Positions 41,159 to 50,113 of a stretch of DNA of 64,000 nt are shown piece after piece. A program made the translations under genes and the position numbers. The notes under the pieces are model-generated. The model was given only the letters and a program-made list of their open reading frames with translations, was not told the origin of the DNA and ran no database searches. Numbering within the stretch: position 1 is the first letter of the stretch; every line of letters begins with the position of its first letter. The stretch spans positions 248,001-312,000 of the forward strand of contig NZ_OY762512.1 of NCBI RefSeq assembly GCF_963665995.1, read 5' to 3'. This stretch comes from Pleurocapsa sp. FMAR1. GTDB taxonomy: Bacteria; Cyanobacteriota; Cyanobacteriia; Cyanobacteriales; Xenococcaceae.

Positions 41159-41193
41159 CAATTAACAATTAACAATTAACAATTAACAATTAA
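41159..41193. repeat. Short tandem 7-bp repeat
   Basis: About five copies of AATTAAC in tandem in the urtB-urtC gap, followed by TAATCAGTAATCA, which also occurs before urtB. This is the short tandemly repeated heptamer class seen in cyanobacteria. Confidence 0.7.
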
Positions 41194-41209
41194 TTAGTAA
41201 TCAGTAATC

Positions 41210-42277
41210 ATGGCAGAGTCAACTATTGGTATTGCAACGCGATCGCGAACTCCCACAAGGTTAGCTATTATTACAGCGATCTGCTTTTTGGTTATGGCAG
41301 TTTTGCCTTTAATTGTCGGTGATTTTCAGGTATCTTTGCTATCAAAACTATTGCTATATGGTGCATTAGCTATCTCTCTAGATTTAGTCTGGGGATTTAC
41401 TGGGATTCTTAGTTTTGCTCATGGGGTATTTTTTACCCTGGGGGGTTATGCCATGGCGTATTACCTCAAGCTAAATCTTTCCGCCTCAGCTAATACCTAC
41501 GGGGGAAATTTACCAGATTTTATGGTCTGGAATGGCTTAAAGGAATTACCCTGGTTTATCGCGCCTTTAAAGTATTTCCCTATAGCTGCCCTTGCTATGG
41601 TCTTAGTCCCTGCGGCGTTTGCTTATCTAATCGGCTGGTTTATCTTTCGCTCTAAGGTAAGCGGTGTTTATATCACAATTATTACTTTGGCTATATCCTC
41701 AGCCTTAACCACCTTTTTTATCAGTCAACAGGCATATACAGGCGGGACGAACGGCATTACTGATGTATCCAAACTTAGCGTTTTTGGCACAGATATTCCC
41801 CTGAGTGGCATTTATTGGATGATTTTGCTGTTTACTACCTTTGTGTTGGTGGGTAGCTGGTGGCTGACTCAATCTAACTTTGGTTTAATCTTGCGCTCAA
41901 TTCAAGAGAACGAAAATCGTATCTCCTATTTGGGCTATGACGTAGCTAGCTTCAAGATCTTTATCTGGACACTTTCTGCTGGTATTGCTGGTATTGCAGG
42001 GGGTTTATTTGTTCCTCTCAATCGCTTTATTTCTCCTGTTTATCTGGCAGTGGCTTTTGGGACGCAGGTAGTTATCTGGGTAGCTATTGGTGGCAGGGGT
42101 ACTTTAGTTGGACCTTTGATCGCTGCCATTCTTTTAGGTCAAATTCAAAATTCTGCCGAACAAGTTACTCAAGACTGGCAATTGTTTGTAGGGATATTGC
42201 TATTGATTGTCGTATTATTTATTCCTGATGGATTGGTAGGTTCTGTTACAAAATTGTTCAATAAGAAGAAGGTATAA
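41210..42277 (+). CDS. urtC: Urea ABC transporter permease UrtC
   Basis: A 355-aa LivM-type permease with nine to ten hydrophobic segments. SLDLVWGFTGILSFAHGVFF and ENENRISYLGYDVASFKIFI are family hallmarks, the latter being the ATPase-contacting loop. It pairs with UrtB to form the urea path. It lies in the urt operon between urtB and the two ATPase genes. Confidence 0.95.
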   Translation: MAESTIGIATRSRTPTRLAIITAICFLVMAVLPLIVGDFQVSLLSKLLLYGALAISLDLVWGFTGILSFAHGVFFTLGGYAMAYYLKLNLSASANTYGGNLPDFMVWNGLKELPWFIAPLKYFPIAALAMVLVPAAFAYLIGWFIFRSKVSGVYITIITLAISSALTTFFISQQAYTGGTNGITDVSKLSVFGTDIPLSGIYWMILLFTTFVLVGSWWLTQSNFGLILRSIQENENRISYLGYDVASFKIFIWTLSAGIAGIAGGLFVPLNRFISPVYLAVAFGTQVVIWVAIGGRGTLVGPLIAAILLGQIQNSAEQVTQDWQLFVGILLLIVVLFIPDGLVGSVTKLFNKKKV

Positions 42278-42357
42278 CGTAGGTAATTATTCATTAAATG
42301 TATTGGTCAATTATCTTCATGTTTGGACGAGTTAACCGCTAATAGTAAAAACTAATT

Positions 42358-43113
42358 ATGGAACCCATCTTATCAGTCAAAAATTTGCAGGTAGTCTTTT
42401 CTGGTTTTAAAGCCTTGAAAGGAGTAAATTTAGAAGTAGGCGATCGCGAAATTGTGACGATCATTGGTCCTAACGGTGCAGGTAAAAGCACTCTTTTGGA
42501 TGCGATCGTTTGCAAGTCTCCTGTAGCAGAAGGAAATGTTTATTTTCAAGGTAAAGACATCACCAATAAAAATCCCTATGAAATTGCCAAAATGGGTATC
42601 GGGCGAAAATTTCAAAACCCCAACGTTTATAATGAATTAACCGTATTTGAAAACATTTTATTGGCATTAAAAGGCAAGCGAGGAATTGTTAGTGCGATAA
42701 CTGCCAAATTGACTTCGGGTAAGAAAGATAAAATTATCGATGTACTCGATCGCATCGGTTTATTGAATTACGCTAGCGAAACAGTCGGCTCATTATCTCA
42801 CGGTCAAAAACAGTGGGTAGAAATTGGCATGGTAATCGCTCAAGAACCTAGTTTAGTATTATTAGATGAACCCACTGCCGGAATGACCCCCGAAGAAACC
42901 CACGCCACGGGAGAAATAATCAAAACTTTGGCACAAAATTATGCTGTAGTTGCGATCGAACATGATATGGAATTTGTTAAACAAATCGCTGAAAGAATTA
43001 TCGTACTGCATCAAGGCGCAAAGTTAGCCGAAGGTACTGTACAAGAAATTCAAAACAATTCCCAAGTAATTGAAGTTTATTTAGGAAGGGAAAAAATCGA
43101 TGTCGCTGCTTGA
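42358..43113 (+). CDS. urtD: Urea ABC transporter ATPase UrtD
   Basis: A 251-aa ATPase of the LivG type. Walker A GPNGAGKST lies near residue 37, the signature LSHGQKQW near 143 and Walker B SLVLLDEPT near 160, with H-loop EHDMEF. Its last 14 bp overlap urtE, so expression is coupled. It powers urea uptake together with UrtE. Confidence 0.95.
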   Translation: MEPILSVKNLQVVFSGFKALKGVNLEVGDREIVTIIGPNGAGKSTLLDAIVCKSPVAEGNVYFQGKDITNKNPYEIAKMGIGRKFQNPNVYNELTVFENILLALKGKRGIVSAITAKLTSGKKDKIIDVLDRIGLLNYASETVGSLSHGQKQWVEIGMVIAQEPSLVLLDEPTAGMTPEETHATGEIIKTLAQNYAVVAIEHDMEFVKQIAERIIVLHQGAKLAEGTVQEIQNNSQVIEVYLGREKIDVAA

Positions 43114-43801
43114 ACTCAACAATCTTACCGCTGGCTATGGGCAAACTCCCGTGTTGTTCAATATTGACATGACTATCAATAAAGGAGATATGGTCGGTCT
43201 TTTAGGACGTAATGGTGTGGGCAAAACTACGCTCTTACGCAGCATTATTGGCTTAAATAAATTAACTAAAGGCAGCCTTTCTTTTGATAATAAAGATATT
43301 ACCAAAGCACCTACCTATAAGCGATCGCGTTACGGTATTGCCTACATTCCCCAAGGAAGAGAAATTATTCCCTATCTTTCTGTACTAGATAATCTTAAGT
43401 TGGGCTTTAGTGCTAGTGGCAAAAGCAGCAAAAGAATCCCCTCCGAGATCTTTGAATTTTTCCCGATGCTTAAAGAACATTTACCCCGTCAAGGAGGATT
43501 ACTTAGTGGTGGACAACAACAGCAGTTAGCCATTGCCAGAGGCTTAATGTGCAATCCTAAAATTATGCTTTTGGACGAACCCACCGAAGGAATTCAACCC
43601 TCTATTGTGCAGGAAATTGAGGATACCTTAAGAAGAATCAACCGTGAAAAAGGCATTACCGTAATTGTCGTCGAACAGAAGATTGACTTTATCCGCCAGT
43701 TAGCCCAAAGATTTTTTATTATGGACAAAGGCGCGATCGTTGCTAGAGGAACAACCCCTGAATTGTCGGATTCTTTAGTGCATCGATATCTTACTGTTTA
43801 A
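43100..43801 (+). CDS. urtE: Urea ABC transporter ATPase UrtE
   Basis: A 233-aa ATPase of the LivF type. Walker A GRNGVGKTT lies near residue 37, the signature LSGGQQQQ near 136 and Walker B IMLLDEPTEG near 155. It completes the five-gene transporter; the operon has no missing part. The 3' flank is a fragment of an unrelated kinase gene, so the original downstream neighbourhood is lost. Confidence 0.95.
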   Translation: MSLLELNNLTAGYGQTPVLFNIDMTINKGDMVGLLGRNGVGKTTLLRSIIGLNKLTKGSLSFDNKDITKAPTYKRSRYGIAYIPQGREIIPYLSVLDNLKLGFSASGKSSKRIPSEIFEFFPMLKEHLPRQGGLLSGGQQQQLAIARGLMCNPKIMLLDEPTEGIQPSIVQEIEDTLRRINREKGITVIVVEQKIDFIRQLAQRFFIMDKGAIVARGTTPELSDSLVHRYLTV

Positions 43802-43805
43802 TTAT

Positions 43806-43965
43806 GAACATCATCATCGCGATGATGGCAAAATTACCATTTTTGCCGAAGAAAGTCAGGAGTTTTATCGGTTTTCAGTAGCAGATGATGGGATGGGAAT
43901 TGCTGCTGAACATCAAGAGAAAGTCTTTACTATTTTTCACACTATCGCCTCAAAAACTACTTAGA
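43806..43965 (+). pseudogene. Histidine kinase ATPase fragment
   Basis: The frame EHHHRDDGKITIFAEESQEF then VADDGMGIAAEHQEK matches the N and G1 boxes of HATPase_c domains. A one-base change in an A-run at 43920 shifts the frame; the rest reads VFTIFHTIASK in the other frame, as expected for phytochrome-type kinases. Only about 50 codons remain. A second unrelated tail (GHADRPNWLAEKVIYDLERD, ending at 44085) follows and I do not recognise its family. Confidence 0.65.
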
Positions 43966-44238
43966 TTGGTACACAATAAGCAAACTGCAAACCGTCTTTT
44001 AAGAGGTACAATGTTGGGTCATGCCGATCGTCCTAACTGGTTGGCTGAAAAAGTTATCTATGATTTAGAACGCGATCGCTTGTAGTCAGGCGATCGCTTT
44101 GAATTACCAGAAAATACCTACATGAAGTTTAAAGTTGCAACTAAAACTAATAAATATTAATCGAAATCACGTATTTCTCTGTATAGCTTAAGGCAAATAG
44201 GCGGGAACGCTATCTATATCAGTTATTGGACTAGATAT

Positions 44239-47025
44239 ATGGTAGCCACACCCCAAAGTCTGAATGAGTTTGTTAATTATCGCTTGCAATACATTTCAGG
44301 TAAAGAACGAAGTCAAGCGCAGCTATTTTTAGATAGATTTTTTCAGGCTTTTGGACATCAGGGTGCGTTACAGGCTGGCGCAGAATACGAAGTTGCCATA
44401 AAAAAGGGAAGTAAGAAAGGTAAAACAGGCTTTGCCGATCTAGTTTGGAAACCTCGTGTCTTAATTGAGATGAAGACGCAAGGGGAAGACTTAGGTAAAC
44501 ATTATCGTCAGGCTTTTAATTATTGGACAAGAATTGTTCCTAATCGTCCACGCTACGTAATGCTGTGCAACTTTGATCAGTTTTGGATTTACGATTTCGA
44601 TAATCAAGTTGATGAACCTGTTGATGTTATCGAACTTCTGAAATTACCAGAAAGAGCATCTGCTTTTGGCTTTATGGGGTTGGAAGAGAAAAATTCCATC
44701 TTCCAAAATAATCAGGTAGAGGTAACTAAAGAAACTGCCCGTAAAATGGGCGAACTGTGCGAAATCCTCAAGCAAAGAGGTAAAAGAGAAGGTTTTGATA
44801 CTTTAGCTGCTCAAAGATTGGTTTTACAGTGTGTCTTAGCCATGTTCGCCGAAGATCGTGGCTTGCTTCCTCAAGATATGTTTATTAGCTGCATTCAAGA
44901 TTGTCTTAAAGGCAAAAGTTCCTATGATGTTTTGGGTGGTTTATTTCAAGAAATGAATCGACCAGGAATTGCCCCTGCTGGTCAATACAAGGGAGTAGAC
45001 TATTTTAATGGTGGTTTATTTGCCACAATTCACCCGATTGAATTAACTAAAGAAGAATTAAACTATCTCGATGCAGCAGCGCGAGAAGACTGGAAACAGA
45101 TTCGCCCTGCCATCTTTGGCAATATTTTTGAAGGTACTGCTAATCAAAAAGAACGTCATGCTCATGGGATGCACTTCACTTCCGAAGCCGACATCATGAA
45201 AATTGTGAAGCCAACGATTAGCAATTATTGGGAAGCCAAGATAGAAGCTGCTAATACTATTGCCGAACTAAATTCTTTACAGTTAGAACTACAAAATTAT
45301 CGCGTACTAGACCCTGCTTGTGGTTCAGGAAATTTTTTATATCTGGCGTATCAAGAGTTAAAAGAAATCGAAAAGTCCCTACTAGATAAAATATCTGACC
45401 GCCGTAGATCCGAAACTGGTAAACAACAAACACAAATAGGATTAGTTACCCCGTTGCAGTTTTACGGGATGGATATCAATCCCTTTGCGGTGGAGTTGGC
45501 GAAAGTGACTTTAACTATTGCTAAAAAAGTTGCGATCGATAAATTAAGTTTAACCGAAAGAGAATTACCCCTCGATACTTTGGATAATAATATTGTCTGC
45601 CAAGATGCTTTATTTACTTCTTGGGTAAAAGCGGATGCAATTATCGGCAATCCTCCATTTTTAGGCGGGAAAAATATAAGAAGAGATTTGGGAGATGAAT
45701 ATGTAGAGAAAGTTTTTAAACAGTTTCCTAATGTAAAAGATGTCGATTTTTGTAGTTATTGGTTTCGGTTGGCACACGATAATATCTGTAGGGGCGATTC
45801 GCGAATCGCCCTTACATCGGAAACCGCCCTTACCCCAGCAGGAAGAGTTGGTCTAGTCGGCACAAATTCCATCAGTCAGGGAAAAAGCCGTAAAGCAACA
45901 TTAGATTATGTAACCAATGAAGGTGGACATATACACGAAGCAATTTCGACTCAACCTTGGTCGGGTGAAGCCAAAGTTCATGTCAGTATTGTTAACTGGA
46001 GTTTTGTACAACCTAAGCGATATTTTCTAGATGATCGAGAAGTTAATTTTATTAATTCTTCTTTGCAACCACACATTGATGTGTCTAGTGCAAAAACTTT
46101 ACAAGCAAATAAAAATAAATGCTTCCAAGGTGTAATTCCTGTTGGCAAAGATTTTATTGTTACTGAAGAACAAGTTAAAGAATGGATTGCCAAGGATAGT
46201 AAAAATGAGCAGGTTTTGAAATTATTTTCAATGGGTTCTAATCTGGCTCAAAATGTTAATGGAAAGCCTGACAGATGGATTATTGATTTTAGCAATATGG
46301 ATCTAGAAAACGCTAATGATTATAAATTGCCTTTAGAACATCTAAAAATTTATGTAAAACCAGAAAGGCAGAAAAATAGAGAAGCCGTAATGAGAGAAAA
46401 ATGGTGGCGATACAAAAGAACAAATGAAGCAATGAGAAAAGCGATCGCACCGCTATCTTATTATTTTACAGTACCAAGAGTTTCTAAGTGGGCTGTCTTT
46501 CTTCCCGCACCTCTTAACTGGCTACCAGGAGATAAATCAGTAGTTGTTGCTTCTGAAGATTATTATGTTTTAGGTATTCTTTTATCCAATGTTCATCGTC
46601 TTTGGATGGAAGCAAAAAAATCAACTTTAAAAGCAGATATCGCTTATACGCATCAGACTTGTTTTGAAACCTTTCCTTTCCCACAAACTCCCTGTAAGGG
46701 CGAACGGCCGTTCGCCCCTACGGATAATATAATTCAACAAATCCGCGCTAAAACTCTTGAACTCCATGAATATAGAACGCAACAGATGGAAAAGAAACAA
46801 TGGGGTATTACTAAACTTTATAATGAATACTTTCACGAACCAGCCAGCAAACTTTATCAGCTACATCAACAGTTAGATAAGTTAGTTATGCAGGCTTATA
46901 ACTTTAAAGCTGACGATAACATCCTGGAAAAACTTTTAGAGTTAAATCTTGAATTAGCTGAAAAAGAAAAGCAAGGAAAAATAGTTATTGGTGCGGAGTC
47001 TCTTTTTGTAAACAAAATTGATTAA
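44239..47025 (+). CDS. Type IIL restriction-modification enzyme (MmeI-like)
   Basis: A 928-aa single-chain enzyme. The N-terminal nuclease shows Asp67, Glu77 and Lys79 in GFADLVWKPRVLIEMKT. The gamma-class N6-adenine methyltransferase follows, with motif I LDPACGSGNFLY near 358 and motif IV IIGNPPFLGG near 470. A C-terminal target-recognition domain completes the MmeI layout. It both methylates and cuts at one specific site. Two 30-bp palindromes are inserted in frame (RGDSRIAL at 45787, KGERPFAP at 46693). The frame is intact, but activity may be affected. Confidence 0.9.
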   Translation: MVATPQSLNEFVNYRLQYISGKERSQAQLFLDRFFQAFGHQGALQAGAEYEVAIKKGSKKGKTGFADLVWKPRVLIEMKTQGEDLGKHYRQAFNYWTRIVPNRPRYVMLCNFDQFWIYDFDNQVDEPVDVIELLKLPERASAFGFMGLEEKNSIFQNNQVEVTKETARKMGELCEILKQRGKREGFDTLAAQRLVLQCVLAMFAEDRGLLPQDMFISCIQDCLKGKSSYDVLGGLFQEMNRPGIAPAGQYKGVDYFNGGLFATIHPIELTKEELNYLDAAAREDWKQIRPAIFGNIFEGTANQKERHAHGMHFTSEADIMKIVKPTISNYWEAKIEAANTIAELNSLQLELQNYRVLDPACGSGNFLYLAYQELKEIEKSLLDKISDRRRSETGKQQTQIGLVTPLQFYGMDINPFAVELAKVTLTIAKKVAIDKLSLTERELPLDTLDNNIVCQDALFTSWVKADAIIGNPPFLGGKNIRRDLGDEYVEKVFKQFPNVKDVDFCSYWFRLAHDNICRGDSRIALTSETALTPAGRVGLVGTNSISQGKSRKATLDYVTNEGGHIHEAISTQPWSGEAKVHVSIVNWSFVQPKRYFLDDREVNFINSSLQPHIDVSSAKTLQANKNKCFQGVIPVGKDFIVTEEQVKEWIAKDSKNEQVLKLFSMGSNLAQNVNGKPDRWIIDFSNMDLENANDYKLPLEHLKIYVKPERQKNREAVMREKWWRYKRTNEAMRKAIAPLSYYFTVPRVSKWAVFLPAPLNWLPGDKSVVVASEDYYVLGILLSNVHRLWMEAKKSTLKADIAYTHQTCFETFPFPQTPCKGERPFAPTDNIIQQIRAKTLELHEYRTQQMEKKQWGITKLYNEYFHEPASKLYQLHQQLDKLVMQAYNFKADDNILEKLLELNLELAEKEKQGKIVIGAESLFVNKID
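45787..45816. repeat. 30-bp palindrome inserted in frame in the methylase
   Basis: TGTAGGGGCGATTCG with its complement arm; one mismatch in the whole palindrome. The same outer arms (TGTA[A/G]GGGCGA) occur at 46693 with a different centre. It is a dispersed cyanobacterial palindrome type. Confidence 0.8.
46693..46722. repeat. Second 30-bp palindrome in the methylase gene
   Basis: TGTAAGGGCGAACGG with a complementary arm ending CCTACG. The outer arms are those of the 45787 repeat, and the central ten bases differ. It is read in frame as KGERPFAPT near the C-terminus. Confidence 0.8.
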
Positions 47026-47063
47026 AGTCTGATTTTTATATTTAAATTCAATTTTTAATTAGT

Positions 47064-47729
47064 TTGACTATTTTTGTTCCAGCATACTTTTGCTGCGATC
47101 GCCGTCCGAATCTTTCAGATGAATTTATCAACGATTTTGCTCAACGTCTCAAGCTTGAATTTATTCCTGATGGCAAAGGAGATAGAGTTAAAACTTTTGC
47201 ACCAGAAGATGTATTTGCTTATATGTATGCGGTTTTTCATTCTCCAACTTATCGCGATCGCTATAGTGAATTTCTAAAAACAGATTTTCCGCGTCTTCCC
47301 TTAACTAGCCAACCTAAATTATTTAAAAAGTTATGCGACTTGGGAGATAGGCTAATCGAATTGCACTTAATGGAAAAACATGGCGAAGAGATTACTAGCT
47401 ATCCTGTAGAAGGCGATAATGTCGTGGATAAAGTTCGTTACGGTCTCCCCCAAGCCCCTTTTAAAAAGGGGGAGAAGAAAGCGGAGTTAGGCAAAGTTTG
47501 GATTAATAAAACCCAGTATTTTGATGGCGTATCGCCAGAAGTTTGGGATTTCTATATTGGAGGCTATCAAGTTTGTGATAAATGGCTCAAAGATCGTAAA
47601 GGCAGAACTTTAAGCTACGAGGATTTGATTCACTATCAAAATACTGTCTCGGCAATTTCTGAAACTATCAAGCTAATGGAGAGTATCAATCAAACTATTG
47701 AGCAATTTGGTGGCTTTCCTATAATATAA
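47064..47729 (+). pseudogene. Type ISP restriction enzyme, C-terminal fragment
   Basis: About 220 codons with LSDEFINDFAQRLKLEF, TFAPEDVFAYMYAVFHSPTY, LLTSQPKLF-like and WDFYIGGYQVCDKWLKDRKG. These are the C-terminal specificity-domain motifs of type ISP (LlaBIII-like) enzymes, which are normally over 1000 aa. The helicase, nuclease and methylase domains are absent, and there is no proper start (TTG at 47064). A dispersed repeat adds LPQAPFKKGEK in frame. It lies 38 bp after the MmeI-like gene, so this is a worn defence locus. Confidence 0.8.
47445..47474. repeat. CTCCCC...GGGGGAG repeat inserted in frame
   Basis: Compound inverted repeat: outer CTCCCC/GGGGAG and inner CCCCTTTT/AAAAGGGG. It is read in frame inside the type ISP fragment. 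Confidence 0.65.
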
Positions 47730-47735
47730 ATCAGT

Positions 47736-47888
47736 TTAAAATTCTCCAAAATAATTATTTGTCATTATTGTTTGCAGATTGACTAAATTATCATCAGGAA
47801 TAGGAAACTCTTGTTGCATTGCTTTGACTGATTTTTGATACCAATCTGAACAATATTGATGCACATTCTTCGATGCACCCTTACTAAT
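47736..47888 (-). pseudogene. Unidentified gene remnant
   Basis: A minus-strand frame of about 50 codons without a start (SKGASKNVHQYCSDWYQKSV then KAMQQEFPIPDDNLVNLQTI) ending in TAA at 47736. It has protein-like composition but I do not recognise it. Its upstream part is cut by the palindrome at 47907-47945. Confidence 0.35.
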
Positions 47889-47906
47889 GTCACTAGAGAA
47901 CAATTC

Positions 47907-47945
47907 GGGCGGTCAACAGCGTGAATTTATTTCACGCTTACGCCC
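47907..47945. repeat. Nested palindromic repeat
   Basis: Outer arms GGGCG/CGCCC and an inner perfect hairpin GCGTGAA-TTTAT-TTCACGC, 39 bp in all. Another type of small dispersed palindrome, at the edge of a gene remnant. Confidence 0.6.
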
Positions 47946-48177
47946 TCACAAAATTACTAATGCAGCCAGCGATCGCGAGTTAATTTTGATTTGGCTTGGG
48001 GGCAAATCGGATGGCGACCAATTTCAATCACTATAAAATCTATAAGTTGAAATTAAAAAGCGGTTTTTTTGGTAGTACATTTATAATTGATGCCTTGAAA
48101 CTCTAATTACGCCCTAAGCTTAACTATCGCTTGCTCGCTAAGATAAAAGACAATACTCTAATCGTTTAGTCATCATA

Positions 48178-49569
48178 ATGCTAACAACACAAGTCAACCC
48201 ATATCTTGATGGTAATTTTGCACCAGTACATCAAGAAATCACTTCAGACACACTGGAAATAATTGGAGAACTACCGCCCTCTTTGTCAGGGATGTTCCTG
48301 CGTAATGGTCCTAACCCCCAATTCTCACCTATCGGTCAGTATCATTGGTTTGACGGGGATGGCATGATACATGGCGTTCGGATTCACAATGGACAAGCCA
48401 GCTATCAAAACCGTTATGTACGTACTAAAGGATGGCAGATTGAACATGAGGCAGGTAAAGCAATCTGGAGTGGTTTATTAGAACCTCCACAAATGGATAA
48501 TCCTTATGGTCCTACTAAAAATGCGGCTAATACGGCCTTAGTCTGGCACGCTGGAACCATGTTGGCAACGTGGGAGGGAGGTGCGCCTCATGCTATAGAT
48601 ATTCCAACACTAGATACCTTTGGCGAGTATACCTATGATGGCAAGTTGGCATCTTCTTTTACTGCACATCCCAAGATAGACCCGATGACGGGAGAAATGA
48701 TGTTTTTTGGTTACTCTTTTGCTCCACCTTACCTACAATATGGAGTGGTTTCTTCTACAGGGGAACTATTGCAAACAGTACCCATTGAGCTACCGATGGC
48801 AGTAATGATGCACGATTTTGCGATTACGGAAAACTATACTATTTTTATGGATCTACCCCTAACTTTTAGCCAATCAAGAATGCAACGGGGAGAACTACCA
48901 TTAATGTTTGAAAGTGAGAAGCCCAGCCGCTTTGGGATCGTAAACCGCCACGGTGACAACAGCAATATTCGTTGGTTTGAAACTCCTGCTTGCTATGTTT
49001 TTCACACTTTAAATGCTTACGAAGAGGGAGATGAAGTAGTGTTGATAGCTTGTCGCATGGATTCTACTAACGTGTTGATGTCTCAAGATTCAGCATCCGC
49101 TCCATCGAATAGTATTCCAAGATTACATCAATGGCGTTTTAACCTTAATACTGGAACTACCAGTGAAACTATGCTCGATGATGTAGCCACAGATTTCCCC
49201 CGTGTAAATGAAAACTTTTTAGGAAGACAAACCCGATACGGCTATGCAGGTAGGATGGTAGAGGGTTCTATGCCTTTGTTTGATGGAATCGTCAAGTATG
49301 ACTTGAAATCTAACAAGTCCCAGACTCATAAATTAGGAGCGGGACGTTACGGTGGCGAAGCGGTGTTTGCACCACGCCCAGATGGTCAAGATGAGGATGA
49401 TGGTTGGTTGATTACTTTTGTCCGCGATCGCACTGAAGAAACCTCAGAACTAGTGGTTATAAATGCCCAAGATGTTACCTCCGAACCAGTAGCAAGGGTG
49501 TTAATTCCACAGCGTGTACCCTACGGTTTTCATGGTGCTTGGATTAGCGAAGCACAGCTCAACGCTTAA
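48178..49569 (+). CDS. Carotenoid cleavage oxygenase
   Basis: A 463-aa protein of the RPE65/CCD family of non-heme iron oxygenases. The N-terminal GMFLRNGPNPQF and HWFDGDGMIHG motifs are present. The four iron-binding histidines are visible in FTAHPKIDP, MMHDFAITENYT, VFHTLNAYEEGD and PYGFHGAWI. Such enzymes cleave carotenoids or apocarotenoids at specific double bonds. The substrate and cleavage site cannot be read from the sequence. It is a single gene with no operon partner, and its codon use is ordinary for the window. Confidence 0.93.
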   Translation: MLTTQVNPYLDGNFAPVHQEITSDTLEIIGELPPSLSGMFLRNGPNPQFSPIGQYHWFDGDGMIHGVRIHNGQASYQNRYVRTKGWQIEHEAGKAIWSGLLEPPQMDNPYGPTKNAANTALVWHAGTMLATWEGGAPHAIDIPTLDTFGEYTYDGKLASSFTAHPKIDPMTGEMMFFGYSFAPPYLQYGVVSSTGELLQTVPIELPMAVMMHDFAITENYTIFMDLPLTFSQSRMQRGELPLMFESEKPSRFGIVNRHGDNSNIRWFETPACYVFHTLNAYEEGDEVVLIACRMDSTNVLMSQDSASAPSNSIPRLHQWRFNLNTGTTSETMLDDVATDFPRVNENFLGRQTRYGYAGRMVEGSMPLFDGIVKYDLKSNKSQTHKLGAGRYGGEAVFAPRPDGQDEDDGWLITFVRDRTEETSELVVINAQDVTSEPVARVLIPQRVPYGFHGAWISEAQLNA

Positions 49570-49615
49570 GAAGGGGAATTAAGAATTATTGACCTCTCAT
49601 TTTGTTCGAGAGTCT

Positions 49616-49963
49616 TTACTCTTTCTTAATTAAATGAAACAGCTTCCGCACCGACTCGTTTTGCCTAATCTCAATCTCAGTTGACTGCTCAATAGTGCGA
49701 TCGCGTTTATCTTCCATACCTAATATCTGATTTGTAGTACCCTGCCCAAACTTATAGCCAATCCTCATTACTTCTCTTTGCTATTCTAAAGTTTCTAAGT
49801 TTGATGTGAGTAGTTTGAGTTGGCGTTGGGCAGCTTGGTAATCGAAGAGAAGACTTAATACTTCATCTTTAATCTTTAGTTTCTCCTCTTCTTGCTGCCT
49901 TTCAAACTCTGCCTTAGCTGCCAACAAGTCTATAATTGTGATTTCCAGCTCGGCGATCGCTCG
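49616..49963 (-). pseudogene. Coiled-coil gene fragment, possibly TolC-like
   Basis: Minus-strand frame AELEITIIDLLAAKAEFERQ, DEVLSLLFDYQAAQRQLKLL, then a TAG (49781-49783), then REVMRIGYKFGQGTTNQILG to VRKLFHLIKKE. The pattern (long helices, a Y-x-x-G step) resembles outer-membrane efflux (TolC) repeats. No start is present and a stop interrupts it. The family is uncertain. Confidence 0.45.
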
Positions 49964-49984
49964 TCAAGAATATTGTTACATAAC

Positions 49985-50013
49985 TTGACAAAGTATTAAT
50001 ACTTAGCTATATT
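49985..50013 (+). promoter_or_regulatory. psbA promoter
   Basis: A perfect -35 TTGACA (49985-49990), 17 bp, then -10 TATATT (50008-50013). The leader to the ATG at 50114 would be about 94 nt. Confidence 0.85.
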
Positions 50014-50113
50014 GATTACATAGACAAAAGAGACACATTATTTTTTACCTCGTTTCTAAGTCTGGTTCTAGAAATAGAACACCAATATATATACACACGC
50101 AATCATAAAACAA

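Noticed and set aside
41159-41193. CRISPR-like array
   Set aside because: The repeat unit is only 7 bp and has no spacers. No CRISPR array or cas gene was seen in the window.
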